DNA of 64,000 bases from Gracilimonas sp964505215 (GCA_964505215.1 CAZDGU010000002.1:248001-312000), one strand, 5' to 3'; counted from the first letter of the stretch, positions 43,633-53,360 are shown. The notes: generated by a model not told the origin, from the letters alone. Numbers and translations: made by a program.

Positions 43633-44208
43633 ATGTCTCACTTAACGAGAGATGAAAAGAAAAAGCAAAAAGACTTCGATGAAGAGATCATTCCGCACAT
43701 GGATGCGCTGTATAACTTTGCGCTCCGATTAACAGCAGATCCAATCGATGCTGAAGACCTTGTACAAGAATCTGTGGTGAAGGCTTATCGGTTTTTCAGC
43801 AGCTACGAGAAGGGCACCGATGCCAAAGCCTGGATGTTTCGTATTCTTAAAAACTCGTTTATCAACAATTATCGCAAAACATCCAAACAACCTTCGCAGG
43901 TAGATTATGACGAGGTGTCGTCTTATTATGAGTCTATAAGGGCCGAACGAACTGAGACCTCAGATTTAGAAAGCCTGATGTTTCGCGAATTAATGGACGA
44001 TGACTTATCTACTGCATTAGCCCGCCTGCCGGAAGATTTTCGCACGGTAGTTCTTCTGTGTGATGTGGAAGGATACACCTACGAAGAAATTGCCAACATG
44101 CTGGATGTCCCCATCGGAACCATACGCTCTCGCCTGCACCGCGGCCGGAATCTTTTGAAAACGGAGCTCCTCGAATACGCCAAAAAGCGCGGCTATACCG
44201 GAGACTAA
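43633..44208 (+). CDS. Sigma-70 family (ECF-type) RNA polymerase sigma factor
   Basis: 191 residues from the ATG at 43633 (MSHLTRDEKKKQK). Region 2 has DALYNFALRLTADPIDAEDLVQE and WMFRILKNSFINNYRK. Region 4 has LARLPEDFRTVVLLCDVEGY and the DNA-binding helix-turn-helix YEEIANMLDVPIGTIRSRLH. No adjacent anti-sigma gene is seen. It resembles the conserved RpoE/SigW-type ECF factors of Rhodothermales and Balneolota. Its 3' end overlaps the convergent sensor kinase by four bases. Confidence 0.93.
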   Translation: MSHLTRDEKKKQKDFDEEIIPHMDALYNFALRLTADPIDAEDLVQESVVKAYRFFSSYEKGTDAKAWMFRILKNSFINNYRKTSKQPSQVDYDEVSSYYESIRAERTETSDLESLMFRELMDDDLSTALARLPEDFRTVVLLCDVEGYTYEEIANMLDVPIGTIRSRLHRGRNLLKTELLEYAKKRGYTGD

Positions 44209-45512
44209 GCCTTGTTTTTGTTTACTACTTTAAGCGTAATGCGCATGGTAGTGCCTTCTTCCAGTTCAGAACGTAGTACAAAAACGCTGCCTTCGTGGTA
44301 ATCTTCAATAATGCGTTTTGTGAGGCTGAGTCCTAATCCCCAACCTCTTTTCTTGGTACTGAAACCGGGCTTAAAAATATTTTTAACATTCTGAATTTCT
44401 ATCCCGGCTCCCGAATCTTCAATATCAATGATTACCTCACCCTCTTGCACCTTCGAGGTGATTGAAATAAAGGAAAGATCGTCTTGATCGCGCAGTGAAT
44501 CCATGGCATTTTTTACCAGATTTTCGATAGCCCACTGCAACAGCTCCGGATTAGCTTTTACTTTAGCTTTTGCATCTAATTTTTTCCGCACTTCAATAGC
44601 TTTGCCCAGCCGGGGTAAGCGGCGCTCCATATATGCCAAAACCTGCTCTAAAATAGGACTGATGTCCATGGTTTCCAGCTCCGGCTCTGAGCCAATTTTC
44701 CCAAACCGCTCGGCCACTCCTTTCAGCCGCTGAATATCCTTCTCAATTTCGTTGGCTATATTTAAAGCTTCTTTATCGTCTTTGTATTCATCTTTTAAAA
44801 GATGAAGCCAGCCATATAAACTCGAAATTGGCGTACCTAACTGGTGAGCGGCTTCTTTGGCCATACCCACCCATAAATTTGATTGCTCCGACCGGGTAAT
44901 GCTTCGGTATGATGTATAGCCCACGCCCAGCAACAAGCTCAGCAATAAAATTTGAACATAAGGAAAGTAGCGTAGCATTTGCACCGTAGGGCTTTCCCCG
45001 TAATACACAAACTGCTTAATCTGCCGATTTCTGTCACCAATTATGAAATCTATGGGATCATTCAGGCTTTTAAATTCTCGTACTAAATTTTGCCGGGCTT
45101 TTTGAGAGGCCAGGGTAAGTGAGTCGATATTCCGCTGGTGCAAAATAATGTCACTCGAGTCTATTACAATGGTGGGTATTTTAAAGCGGTCTTCAAGTAT
45201 AATTTCTTCTGTAACAAAGTTGGTTGCACTTTTTTTTGCCTCAGCGGCTTCAATTAATGCTACAACACTGTCGGGAACTTCTTCGATGCCCCTCAGCAAA
45301 CTGATTGCATTTAACAACATAGTGCTGGGCTGCTCATCTACCGGCTGGCTGTTAAACTCGATGGCTCGCGTCCAAAGCTCTACACTGGCTCGCTCTTGCT
45401 CTAAAATTTTGCTAACCAAATAATTATTATAAATCAGTGATCCCACTCCCAAGAAGAGAATAAGAAAAACGAGCACCAGTTTAATCCTATTGGATGGAAT
45501 AAAGAGATTCAT
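44205..45512 (-). CDS. Membrane sensor histidine kinase
   Basis: 435 residues. A transmembrane helix near the N-terminus (KLVLVFLILFLGVGSLIY), an extracytoplasmic part of about 140 residues, and a second helix VQILLLSLLLGVGYTSY. The kinase core has the phospho-His block AAHQLGTPISSLYGWL, N-box WAIENLVKNAMDSL, G1 DIEDSGAGIE and GWGLGLSLTKRII. No HAMP domain is obvious. There is no receiver gene beside it. It lies downstream of clpX on the same strand but beyond a terminator. Confidence 0.92.
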   Translation of the reverse strand: MNLFIPSNRIKLVLVFLILFLGVGSLIYNNYLVSKILEQERASVELWTRAIEFNSQPVDEQPSTMLLNAISLLRGIEEVPDSVVALIEAAEAKKSATNFVTEEIILEDRFKIPTIVIDSSDIILHQRNIDSLTLASQKARQNLVREFKSLNDPIDFIIGDRNRQIKQFVYYGESPTVQMLRYFPYVQILLLSLLLGVGYTSYRSITRSEQSNLWVGMAKEAAHQLGTPISSLYGWLHLLKDEYKDDKEALNIANEIEKDIQRLKGVAERFGKIGSEPELETMDISPILEQVLAYMERRLPRLGKAIEVRKKLDAKAKVKANPELLQWAIENLVKNAMDSLRDQDDLSFISITSKVQEGEVIIDIEDSGAGIEIQNVKNIFKPGFSTKKRGWGLGLSLTKRIIEDYHEGSVFVLRSELEEGTTMRITLKVVNKNKA

Positions 45513-45557
45513 GTACTAAGGATAAACCTTTTTAGCTAAAAATAGAAAGGGGATAAA

Positions 45558-45587
45558 ACAAAAAAACCTCTCTAAAAGAGAGGTTTT
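45558..45587 (-). terminator. Terminator of clpX
   Basis: An 11-bp stem AAAACCTCTCT (45563-45573) and AGAGAGGTTTT (45577-45587), loop AAA. On the minus strand it is followed by a T tail from the A-tract at 45558-45566. Confidence 0.85.
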
Positions 45588-45593
45588 AATAAA

Positions 45594-46847
45594 TTACGCA
45601 GAAGCTTTTTGTTTTTCGTAAACAGGCGGTGCCTTCTTTTCTATGGTTTCTTCAGTGATTATACATCGGGCAATGTTTTCCATAGAAGGCAACGAAAACA
45701 TAATATCGAGCATGGCAGCTTCCATAATTGACCGTAAGCCACGGGCCCCTGTTTTACGCGCTTTTGCCTTTTTAACTATGGCTATTAAAGCTTCTTCCTC
45801 AATTTCTAACTCCACATCTTCCATTTTAAACAGCTTTTTGTACTGTTTAACCAATGCATTTTTGGGCGTTTGCAGAATGTCGAGCATAGCTTCATCAGAA
45901 AGTTCGTGCAGTCCGCAAATAACGGGCAATCGGCCAATAAGCTCCGGAATCAACCCAAAGTGCTGCAGGTCTTCCGGTTCAACATGTGTAAAAATCTCCG
46001 GATCTTCTTTGTCGAATTTAACCTGATCTTGAGTATTAAAGCCCATTACGGTTGTTGACAACCGACGAGAAATAATTTCCTCCAGTCCCGAAAAGGCTCC
46101 ACCGCAAATAAATAGAATATTTGCCGTATCTAATTGTATAAAGCTTTGCTCAGGATGTTTTCGGCCGCCTTTTGGTGGAATATTGGCAACGGTTCCTTCT
46201 AAAATTTTAAGTAAAGCCTGCTGTACACCTTCTCCACTAACATCGCGGGTGATAGATGGATTATCACTTTTGCGCGCAACTTTATCCACTTCATCAATAT
46301 ACACGATGCCGCGTTTGGCTCGCTCCACATCATAATCGGCCGCTTGCAGCAGGTTGCTTAAAATGCTTTCTACGTCTTCGCCCACATAGCCGGCTTCGGT
46401 AAGTACGGTAGCATCGGCAATGGTGAACGGAACATCAATAATATTAGCAAGCGTGCGTGCTAAAAGCGTTTTTCCACTTCCGGTAGGGCCCAGCAGTACA
46501 ATGTTTGACTTCTCAATTTGCGTATCATCAATCTCCGACATTTCAGCCGAAATCCGTTTGTAATGATTATAAACGGCAACAGACAGTGTTTTTTTAGCCA
46601 TATCCTGGCCAATCACATAGTCATCAAGCTTATTTTTAATTTCAACCGGTTTAAGCATCGGTTTGAAGCTTTTCTCGCGGCGGCGTGCTAATGAAGCTAA
46701 ATCACTCTGAATAATGCTGGAGGCATCTTCTACGCAACGGTCACAAATATATACGCCGGGTCCGGCTACCATACTGTTCACTTCCAGGCTGGAACGGCTA
46801 CAAAATGAACAGTGTACAATGTCGCTGTTTTTCTCTTTTTCGCTCAT
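45594..46847 (-). CDS. clpX: ATP-dependent Clp protease ATPase subunit ClpX
   Basis: 417 residues. The N-terminal zinc-binding domain has CSFC and CDRC. The AAA+ parts are Walker A LLGPTGSGKTLLARTLA, Walker B IVYIDEVDKVA, pore and arginine residues in VSGEGVQQALLKILEG, and the sensor-2 helix RKTGARGLRSIMEAA. It unfolds substrates for ClpP. Order tig-clpP-clpX with short gaps (28 and 18 bases) is the classical arrangement. Confidence 0.97.
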   Translation of the reverse strand: MSEKEKNSDIVHCSFCSRSSLEVNSMVAGPGVYICDRCVEDASSIIQSDLASLARRREKSFKPMLKPVEIKNKLDDYVIGQDMAKKTLSVAVYNHYKRISAEMSEIDDTQIEKSNIVLLGPTGSGKTLLARTLANIIDVPFTIADATVLTEAGYVGEDVESILSNLLQAADYDVERAKRGIVYIDEVDKVARKSDNPSITRDVSGEGVQQALLKILEGTVANIPPKGGRKHPEQSFIQLDTANILFICGGAFSGLEEIISRRLSTTVMGFNTQDQVKFDKEDPEIFTHVEPEDLQHFGLIPELIGRLPVICGLHELSDEAMLDILQTPKNALVKQYKKLFKMEDVELEIEEEALIAIVKKAKARKTGARGLRSIMEAAMLDIMFSLPSMENIARCIITEETIEKKAPPVYEKQKASA

Positions 46848-46875
46848 AGCATGTCTAAATTAATAAAAATACCGG

Positions 46876-47529
46876 TTATTTAGAACTCTTAGACTTCCCT
46901 AACACATTATCTACCAAGCCGTACTCTTTGGCTTCATCGGCAGTCATCCATTTGTTACGGTCTGAGTCTTCCATAATTTGATCTATGGATTTACCACTGT
47001 GATCAGCCAGAATTTGGCTCAGTTCTTTCTTAACTCGTATAATTTCTTTGGCTTCAATTTCAATATCGCTGGCTTGGCCTCGCGTTCCGCCCAGTGGCTG
47101 GTGAATCATAACGCGAGAGTGGGGAAGACAGCTTCTTTTGCCTTTGGTTCCGGCTGTAAGCAATACCGCCCCCATACTTGCGGCCATACCCATACAGGTT
47201 GTGGCTACATCACACTTAATATGCTGGATGGTATCATAAATAGCTAAACCTGCTGAAACCACACCACCCGGGCTGTTAATATAAAAGTGAATATCTTTTT
47301 CGGGATCTTCTGACTCTAAAAATAACAGCTGAGCCATTATAGAGCTGGCAACCGTATCGTTTACGGGAGAACCCAATATTATAATGCGGTCTTTAAGCAG
47401 GCGTGAGTAAATATCGTACGCTCGCTCGCCGCGGCTGGTAGTTTCTACAACCATGGGAACCAGGTTGCCCTGTATCGGTTGAGTAGAATCTAAATTCGGA
47501 TCTTCAAAAAGCGGTTGCTCGTTAATCAT
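46876..47529 (-). CDS. clpP: ATP-dependent Clp protease proteolytic subunit ClpP
   Basis: 217 residues. The catalytic Ser is in GMAASMGAVLLTAG, the His in HSRVMIHQPLGG, and an Asp lies in the later part. A hydrophobic contact segment FLESEDPEKDIHFYINSPGG is typical. It forms the barrel chamber with ClpX or other ATPases. Its start lies 18 bases after the tig stop. Confidence 0.97.
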   Translation of the reverse strand: MINEQPLFEDPNLDSTQPIQGNLVPMVVETTSRGERAYDIYSRLLKDRIIILGSPVNDTVASSIMAQLLFLESEDPEKDIHFYINSPGGVVSAGLAIYDTIQHIKCDVATTCMGMAASMGAVLLTAGTKGKRSCLPHSRVMIHQPLGGTRGQASDIEIEAKEIIRVKKELSQILADHSGKSIDQIMEDSDRNKWMTADEAKEYGLVDNVLGKSKSSK

Positions 47530-47547
47530 AATGTGATGGATGATCGT

Positions 47548-48843
47548 TTATTTGTTATTCTTTTCTTTCTTCTCTTGCAGCTCTCGGTATTCGTCTCTGC
47601 CCAATTCTTTGATTTTCACTTTGTCCTGCAAAATATTAAACACTTTATTTTCGCGGATACTGTTACGCAACTGCTCAAGCATTTGAGGTTGTTGTGCGTA
47701 AATCTGCTTGATTTGGTCGGTTGGCATACCGTAACGGGCAGCTTCCATAGCTAATTGCTCGTCAATATCTTCGGGGGTGATGTCGATGTCTTCAAAAGTA
47801 TCCTGCAGTTTTTGGCTGATGAACGACCATTTGGCTTCTCGAACTGCGCGGTCTTTCATTCCGGCTTTATACTGCTCGGCATCAAAATGCTCGGGAAGTT
47901 CGCCGCCCTGTTGCTGCTTCAGCTGATCTACATAAGAGCCCTGAATTTGGGCAACAAATGTTTCGGGAACTTCAAACTCATGAGCATCAACAAGTGCATC
48001 GGCTACATCATTCTTAAATAAGTCTTCGGCCGTTTGGTCGTAATACTGCTGCATACGGCTTTTAATATAGCTTCTAAACTCATCTTCGTTTTCTGCTTCG
48101 CCGTTGCTCTGCTCTTTTATAACTTCGTCGGTAAGCTCGGCTCTGTTCAGCGTTTTCACTTCTTTGATGGTAACGCGGAATCGGTCGGTTTCATCCCCCT
48201 CGCTTAGTTCCATATCAACAACATCGCCCGGCTTTTTACCAACTAACTGCTCTTGAAACTCTTTGGCACCCTTCTGGCGTAAGTCCAGCTCCTGATCTTC
48301 ATCTACTTCGCCCTCTACTTCATTGCCATCTTCATCCAAACTGACAACATCTACAAGCAGTTTAGAATCTTCTTTAGCAGCCTCATCAACTGTTTCCCAG
48401 TTTCCTTCGCGCTCCAGTGTACGTTCAATTTCTTCGTCCACTTCTTCTTCTGTAACATCGTGAACCATCTTGTTCACTTCAATTTTGGCAAGATCTCCAA
48501 TCTCAACTTCAGGCTTGGCTCCAATTTTGAACTTTACTTCCAGCTCATCATTTTCCCAGGAGAAATCCATCATTTCGGTTTCGCCAATTGGCTCGTGCTC
48601 GGGCACTACCTCTTTTTCAAAAACGCTTTGAATGATGTTGCTGATTTCTTCTTGCTCAATTTCATCGCCAAATCGCTTTTTAATAAGCCCCATTGGCACT
48701 TTACCGGGACGAAATCCCGGCAGCTGAATTTGGCCTCTATACTTTTTATAAGCTTTTTCGAAGTCTTCTTTAAGATCTTCTCGGGTTGCTTTTAGGGTAA
48801 CTTCTTTATCTACAGATGTGAGCTCTTCTACAGAAATATCCAC
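47548..48843 (-). CDS. tig: Trigger factor
   Basis: 431 residues. The N-terminal ribosome-binding domain has the signature GFRPGKVPMGLIKKRFG. The PPIase region is present in weakened form (LVGKKPGDVVDMELSEGD), and the C-terminal helical arms follow, with DITPEDIDEQLAMEAARYG. It is a ribosome-associated chaperone. The first gene of tig-clpP-clpX, with tRNA-Leu directly upstream. Confidence 0.95.
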   Translation of the reverse strand: MDISVEELTSVDKEVTLKATREDLKEDFEKAYKKYRGQIQLPGFRPGKVPMGLIKKRFGDEIEQEEISNIIQSVFEKEVVPEHEPIGETEMMDFSWENDELEVKFKIGAKPEVEIGDLAKIEVNKMVHDVTEEEVDEEIERTLEREGNWETVDEAAKEDSKLLVDVVSLDEDGNEVEGEVDEDQELDLRQKGAKEFQEQLVGKKPGDVVDMELSEGDETDRFRVTIKEVKTLNRAELTDEVIKEQSNGEAENEDEFRSYIKSRMQQYYDQTAEDLFKNDVADALVDAHEFEVPETFVAQIQGSYVDQLKQQQGGELPEHFDAEQYKAGMKDRAVREAKWSFISQKLQDTFEDIDITPEDIDEQLAMEAARYGMPTDQIKQIYAQQPQMLEQLRNSIRENKVFNILQDKVKIKELGRDEYRELQEKKEKNNK

Positions 48844-48910
48844 GTGTTCTCCGCTTTGTTTATTTTATTCAGTAAAATGAACAGGATTTCAATTATTATT
48901 AGGAAGGAAG

Positions 48911-48994
48911 TACGAGAGGGGGGACTCGAACCCCCACATCGGTTAAGATACTAGATCCTAAATCTAGCGCGTCTACCAATTCCGCCACTCTCGC
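48911..48994 (-). tRNA. tRNA-Leu (anticodon TAG)
   Basis: 84 bases, with a long variable arm typical of tRNA-Leu. The anticodon stem-loop is CTAGA-TTTAGGA-TCTAG, giving TAG. The T-loop GGTTCGAGTC is clear and the D-loop has GGTAGACG. The acceptor pairs are GCGAGAG with CTCTCGT, so position 1-72 is a G-U wobble; A73 is the discriminator. CCA is not encoded. Confidence 0.93.
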
Positions 48995-49260
48995 AAAATT
49001 CAGAGCTTGCAAAGATAAGACTTTACACTTCTCAATTCAACTTTTTACCGTTCTTATTTACCATTTATTTTACTTAATGCAGAATGAAATGCTTTTTTGC
49101 TCTTCCTTCTTCGCAACAGTCAGTTACAACCTCAAAAAAATACTTTCTGACCATATATAATGAAATATAACCATGTTGTTTAAGGTTGCAGAATAATGCG
49201 TTCTTTCCTTACTATGCGTGTCAAGGTTCCATCTTGCAAATTAATAAGCTTTTTTCTGTT

Positions 49261-49602
49261 ATGTATAGAAATCTTCGTCTCCTTTATATAACTACTGCAA
49301 ATAAAAAAGAAGCCCAACACATTGGCCGTACACTGGTTGAAGAAAAGCTTGCCGCTTGTGCCAATATTCTCGACGGCATGGAATCCATTTACAGCTGGAA
49401 GGGTGAAATTCAGGAAGACCAGGAGTGCGTTCTCATCATAAAAACGCACTACTCCAGAGTGCGAACAATTACGCGCCGGGTTAAAGAAATGCACAGTTAT
49501 GACGTGCCCTGCGTAATTTCACTCACCATAACCGAAGATGAGGGAAATGAAGAATATTTAGACTGGCTTGAAGAAACTTCTAAACAGCCGTTTAAACTTT
49601 AA
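49261..49602 (+). CDS. cutA: CutA-family divalent cation tolerance protein
   Basis: 113 residues from the ATG at 49261; the longer frame from 49186 adds 25 non-family residues. Family marks are LYITTANKKEAQHIGRTLVE, LAACANILDGMESIYSWKGE and HSYDVPCVISLTI. CutA forms very stable trimers and has been linked to copper tolerance, but its mechanism is uncertain. It stands alone here. Confidence 0.93.
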   Translation: MYRNLRLLYITTANKKEAQHIGRTLVEEKLAACANILDGMESIYSWKGEIQEDQECVLIIKTHYSRVRTITRRVKEMHSYDVPCVISLTITEDEGNEEYLDWLEETSKQPFKL

Positions 49603-49780
49603 GTTATCTCTTTAAAAAGGTCATTTTATTAGCGAAACTGTTCTTCCTGTTTTCAATTTATATAAAACATACTTCGCCCAAAAAGTTATTGACCTTGAAG
49701 GTTATGCTAAGCTTAATAATAAAAACGCTTCAAGCACCCGGTCTTCTTTTTGAACTTAGAATAGAAGCTGAGTTTTGAAA

Positions 49781-49830
49781 CACTTTCTGCGGGACTCAGC
49801 GCCAAACTCCGCGTTCCTCTGCGAGAAATT
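49781..49830. repeat. Dispersed CTCTGCG-type repeat, copy 1
   Basis: The reverse complement contains TTTCTCGCAGAGG, CGCGGAGTTTGG and CGCTGAG, matching 56291-56324 (TTTCACGCAGAG, CAGAGTTTGG). It lies in the 276-base gap 49603-49878 that holds no gene. Confidence 0.55.
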
Positions 49831-49878
49831 AATACCAATTAAAACATCCCAAAGGAAGAAGTAGCTGTATGAACTTTT

Positions 49879-50538
49879 CTAAAGATGCAGCCCGCATTCT
49901 GTTTTTCCGGAATCTCCCCAGCGCCCATCACGGCCTTCTCCTTTTACAGTGCAATAGGTACAGCCAACAGAATCATAACCAAAACGTTCTAAAGGATGGC
50001 GTGGAATTCCATAGCTCTCAAAATAATCATCCACCATTTCAGGCGTCCAGTCAATTAATGGATAAAATCGAGGCAGATCTTCTTTTTTCTGAAATATTTC
50101 CAACCCACTGCGATAACTGTTTTGATAACTAATTAAGCCCGAAACCCAAACTTTATGCTTTTTCTTCACCTTCTCTAAAGGCTCTACCTTATTGTAATGG
50201 CAACACAAATCAGGATCTGATTCCCAAAGTTTAGTTTCTTTAGTAAAGCGGTGCTTCTCTTTGTTCGGCGAGTGTTCTATAACATTCACTCCATACCTTT
50301 CAATCAGCTGATTCTTATACTCTAAGGTTTCGGGAAATAAATATCCTGTATTAATAAAATGAATAGGATGGTTTTGCCGAATTCGGCTAATCATGTGAAT
50401 AAGCAGTGCCGAAGTAGTTCCAAAAGAAGTGGTAACCAAAGCGTCGTCCCGATATTTATTCAGGATATGAGCAATGCGCACATCATTATGAGCAGACAAA
50501 AGACTCTTATTTATTTTTTTAGCTTGAATGGACTTCAT
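49879..50538 (-). CDS. cysH: Phosphoadenylyl-/adenylyl-sulfate reductase (CysH)
   Basis: 219 residues. The PP-loop-type nucleotide site starts DDALVTTSFGTTSALLIHMI. The iron-sulfur Cys pair is CCHYNKVEPL, the second pair is GCTYCTVKG, and the C-terminus has the catalytic KTECGLHL. The Cys pairs indicate an assimilatory reductase with a [4Fe-4S] cluster. It reduces APS or PAPS to sulfite. No other cys gene is next to it in this window. Confidence 0.9.
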   Translation of the reverse strand: MKSIQAKKINKSLLSAHNDVRIAHILNKYRDDALVTTSFGTTSALLIHMISRIRQNHPIHFINTGYLFPETLEYKNQLIERYGVNVIEHSPNKEKHRFTKETKLWESDPDLCCHYNKVEPLEKVKKKHKVWVSGLISYQNSYRSGLEIFQKKEDLPRFYPLIDWTPEMVDDYFESYGIPRHPLERFGYDSVGCTYCTVKGEGRDGRWGDSGKTECGLHL

Positions 50539-50732
50539 TTCTAAAAGCTATCTTTTCTTATTCCTTATATCAATTCTACTTTTTACAAGCTATCAATCTC
50601 ATGATTAGAAAGCCGGAGCGGCCTGAGCTTCATCATAAGCGCTGAGCCTCGTAAACTTACTGCTTTTGTTTGCAAATATCTTTATTGTGAAGTGCTATAT
50701 GTTTCCCTTTTTCTATACATCCTTATAAACGA

Positions 50733-51488
50733 ATGAAAGTAACTCAAAAACGCATTTCCAAACATGTTTTATGGGCTGAAATTAATCGCCCAAAAGCCCT
50801 CAATGCCATCGACTTTGACGTGGTACTGGAGCTGGAAAAGTTAGTTTCTCAAATTGAAAAGGATGAAGAAATCCGATTATTTATTTTAAGCGGAGCCGGT
50901 AATCAGGCTTTTGTTTCGGGCGGTGATTTGAAAAAATTTCACACCATCAAAGAGCAAGAGCCGGCTATGGCAAAAGCCCGGCGAATTCATCGGTTGCTAA
51001 ACAGAATAGAGCACCTTCCCTGCTGGACGCTCGCCTGCGTTAACGCCGATGCATACGGCGGCGGCATCGAGCTGATGCTGTCATTTGATTTCAGAGTTTC
51101 CGTTCCTTCTGCAAACTTCGGCTTTACCCAAGGCCGCTTTTATTTAGTGCCCGGCTGGGGCGGACTTACTCGATTGGTAGAAAAAGTCGGCAAAACAAAC
51201 GCGCTTAAATGGCTTGGAAAAGCTTCGGTTATCAGCGCCAAAGAAGCTTTTGAAAACCAGGTTATTGAAGATGTTTTGGAGGGCGAAAATCTCCAAAAAG
51301 AAACGCTAACTTGGGCTGAACCTTTATTAAGAAACGACAGGACATACATCACAACGCTGAAAGAAGGAGCCGCTCGTTTCTCCAAACAAAAAGCCGAAGC
51401 CATAGCCGCCGAAATAGAGCCCTTTTCCAAACTCTGGGCAGATAAGCAGCATTTAGAACGTGTGGAGAAGTTTATAGGGAAGGAGTAG
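50733..51488 (+). CDS. Enoyl-CoA hydratase/isomerase family protein
   Basis: 251 residues of the crotonase fold. The oxyanion hole part is GNQAFVSGGDLKKFH and the second is DAYGGGIELMLSFDFRVS. Catalytic acids of classical hydratases (two Glu) are not clearly seen: the positions read IELMLSFDF and WGGLTRLVEK, so it could be an isomerase, decarboxylase or hydrolase. It begins a single transcript. Its 3' end overlaps the convergent RhuM remnant by 17 bases. Confidence 0.88.
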   Translation: MKVTQKRISKHVLWAEINRPKALNAIDFDVVLELEKLVSQIEKDEEIRLFILSGAGNQAFVSGGDLKKFHTIKEQEPAMAKARRIHRLLNRIEHLPCWTLACVNADAYGGGIELMLSFDFRVSVPSANFGFTQGRFYLVPGWGGLTRLVEKVGKTNALKWLGKASVISAKEAFENQVIEDVLEGENLQKETLTWAEPLLRNDRTYITTLKEGAARFSKQKAEAIAAEIEPFSKLWADKQHLERVEKFIGKE

Positions 51489-51960
51489 TGCTCAACCATC
51501 TTTTTTCCAAAACTACTGGATATATTCTCCCAAAAATTCGATTGACCTGTTTTAACCGTTCATCATCCAGTGCAAAGCCTTTGAGGATGTATTCACGAAG
51601 AACCTTGGTGGCCCATATACGAAACTGCGTGGCTTCAGAAGAATTCACCCGATACCCAACCGATATAATAGCATCCAGATTGTAGTATTCTACGTTTCGG
51701 GTTACCTCACGATCTCCTTCCATTCGAACTTGTGCAAATTTTGCACTAGTTGCTTTTTTGCCTAATTCTCCTTCACTATAAACGTTTTGCAGGTGTTTGG
51801 TGATTACACTTCGGTCCACTCCAAATAAATGGGACATGGCTTTTTGCGTTAACCATACGGTTTCATCCTCAACAGTAACTTCTACGTTTACTTCTCCTGA
51901 CGGAGAGGTGTAAAGAATAAAATCTGATTGGTTGTCTTTCTTATCCGTCATAACAATCAC
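51472..51960 (-). pseudogene. RhuM-family protein, C-terminally truncated
   Basis: 162 residues, while full-length RhuM proteins are commonly about 330. The N-terminus is typical: VTVEDETVWLTQKAMSHLFG and DRSVITKHLQNVYSEGEL, then YYNLDAIISVGYRVNSSEAT and ATKVLREYILKGFALDDERL. The family then continues with another domain, but here the frame ends with VVLEKRWLSTTPSL. The break lies against the enoyl-CoA hydratase gene. RhuM-type proteins are mostly accessory, so this looks like the remnant of a transferred gene. Confidence 0.65.
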
Positions 51961-52201
51961 TTTTAGTGAATATGAATGTGTACATAATACTCACAAATTG
52001 AGTAATTCATTAGAAAGAATTGAATAATGATAATCTGCTAAGCATGTTCAATCCCGGTTCCCCCCCACAAAAACATTAAATTACAAATTCCACACTCTAA
52101 TACTTTACTGCTTTAAAGATTAGAATATCGAAGAGCACTCACACTTTCCCTTGTCCCCACCTTGTAACCAAAAATGATTTTGGAGAAAATCACCCCAAAA
52201 T

Positions 52202-52245
52202 AAAAAAGCCTTGAATCGCTGTAATTTACTGCGAGACAAGGCTTT
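52202..52245 (-). terminator. Terminator of tRNA-Phe
   Basis: A stem AAAGCCTT (52205-52212) and AAGGCTTT (52238-52245), extended inside by TCGC and GCGA (52216-52219, 52231-52234). On the minus strand a T tail follows. It begins ten bases after the tRNA 3' end. Confidence 0.8.
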
Positions 52246-52254
52246 ACTTGAGTG

Positions 52255-52327
<73 letters not shown>

Positions 52328-52429
52328 TTTAATCAAGGACGGCAAAGATAGTGGGTTTGTAATCCTTATACAATAACAAATTATGGAAATTTCATTTTCA
52401 GGGCATTTTTCTTGCCCGGTTAGTTTCAT

Positions 52430-52795
52430 TTAGCGAAAGGCGTCTTCTATATGATTGAACCGCGGCGCTTCGTTTCCCTTTTGCACGATGCCTATAATAT
52501 CAAACCGTACGGGTTGGTCATTTTTTTTGTGTTCATGAATCCATGCCTCAGCTGCTTTAAATACATTTTTCACTTTATTTTCTGTTACGTATTCAAACGG
52601 ATGACCATATTTGGTGTTTGCTCTCAGCTTCACCTCTATAAAAACAATGGCGGTATCATCCTGAGCTATAATATCTACTTCGGCATGTTTAAAAAAGTAA
52701 TTCCTTTCTAAAATCCGCCACCCTTTTGATTCCAAATAGGCACAAGCTAAATCTTCGCCGTCATTGCCTATTTCCCGATGTGATTTATTCGTCAT
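52430..52795 (-). CDS. yraN: YraN-family (UPF0102) endonuclease-fold protein
   Basis: 121 residues. The restriction-endonuclease-like core is seen in GNDGEDLACAYLESKGWRIL, AEVDIIAQDDTAIVFIEVKLR and VRFDIIGIV, including the D-(E)xK arrangement. The function is unproven, though a nuclease role is inferred from the fold. It overlaps the upstream GbsR-type regulator gene by 11 bases. Confidence 0.9.
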   Translation of the reverse strand: MTNKSHREIGNDGEDLACAYLESKGWRILERNYFFKHAEVDIIAQDDTAIVFIEVKLRANTKYGHPFEYVTENKVKNVFKAAEAWIHEHKKNDQPVRFDIIGIVQKGNEAPRFNHIEDAFR

Positions 52796-53360
52796 CTGTT
52801 TCTTTTTTACCCGACAGCGCCTCTTTTACTTCCACCAGTTTCACCAGCTGTTTCAGAAATTTCAGGTTCTTCTTGTTGATGTAAGGAAGCAGCGCATCCG
52901 TAAAGCGCTCAAACATTTCTAAAAACTCCATATAGTTTTCTATACGGATTTTAAATTCCTTACTCTCCTTATCATTCAGCCCGCCGGCCTCTAAGGTTTC
53001 GATACATTTTTGCAGGTTTTCCCGAATAGGCGCAATTTCGCGCTGCTGCCGCTCGCGAATAATGGTAGAAACAATTTTCCACACATCCGTTTCGGCCGAA
53101 TAATAATCTTTACGGTCGCCGGGAAAGCTTTCTTTGTGGATTAGCTCCCAGTCAAGCAGTCGGCGCAGATTCATATTCGCATTGCCCCGGCTGATGTTCA
53201 GCGTATCCATAATGGCATCCGTGTCCTGCGGGCGAGACTCGGCATACAGCAGAGCGTGAATTTGCGACATGGTTTTATTAATGCCCCAGGCAGAGGCCAT
53301 TTCACCCCAAAGCAGTACAAACTGATCTAATGCTTCCTGATATGCTTCGCTGTGTTTCAT
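52785..53360 (-). CDS. GbsR/MarR-family transcriptional regulator
   Basis: 191 residues from the ATG at 53360 (MKHSEAYQEALDQFVLLWG). A winged-helix domain (SQIHALLYAESRPQDTDAI, then LNISRGNANMNLRRL and KDYYSAETDVWKI) is followed by a long helical part. This is the GbsR-type MarR group, in which some members regulate osmoprotectant genes. It is divergent from the MFS gene at 53489, with a 128-base gap, and could control it; that is inference. Confidence 0.88.
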   Translation of the reverse strand: MKHSEAYQEALDQFVLLWGEMASAWGINKTMSQIHALLYAESRPQDTDAIMDTLNISRGNANMNLRRLLDWELIHKESFPGDRKDYYSAETDVWKIVSTIIRERQQREIAPIRENLQKCIETLEAGGLNDKESKEFKIRIENYMEFLEMFERFTDALLPYINKKNLKFLKQLVKLVEVKEALSGKKETDDE

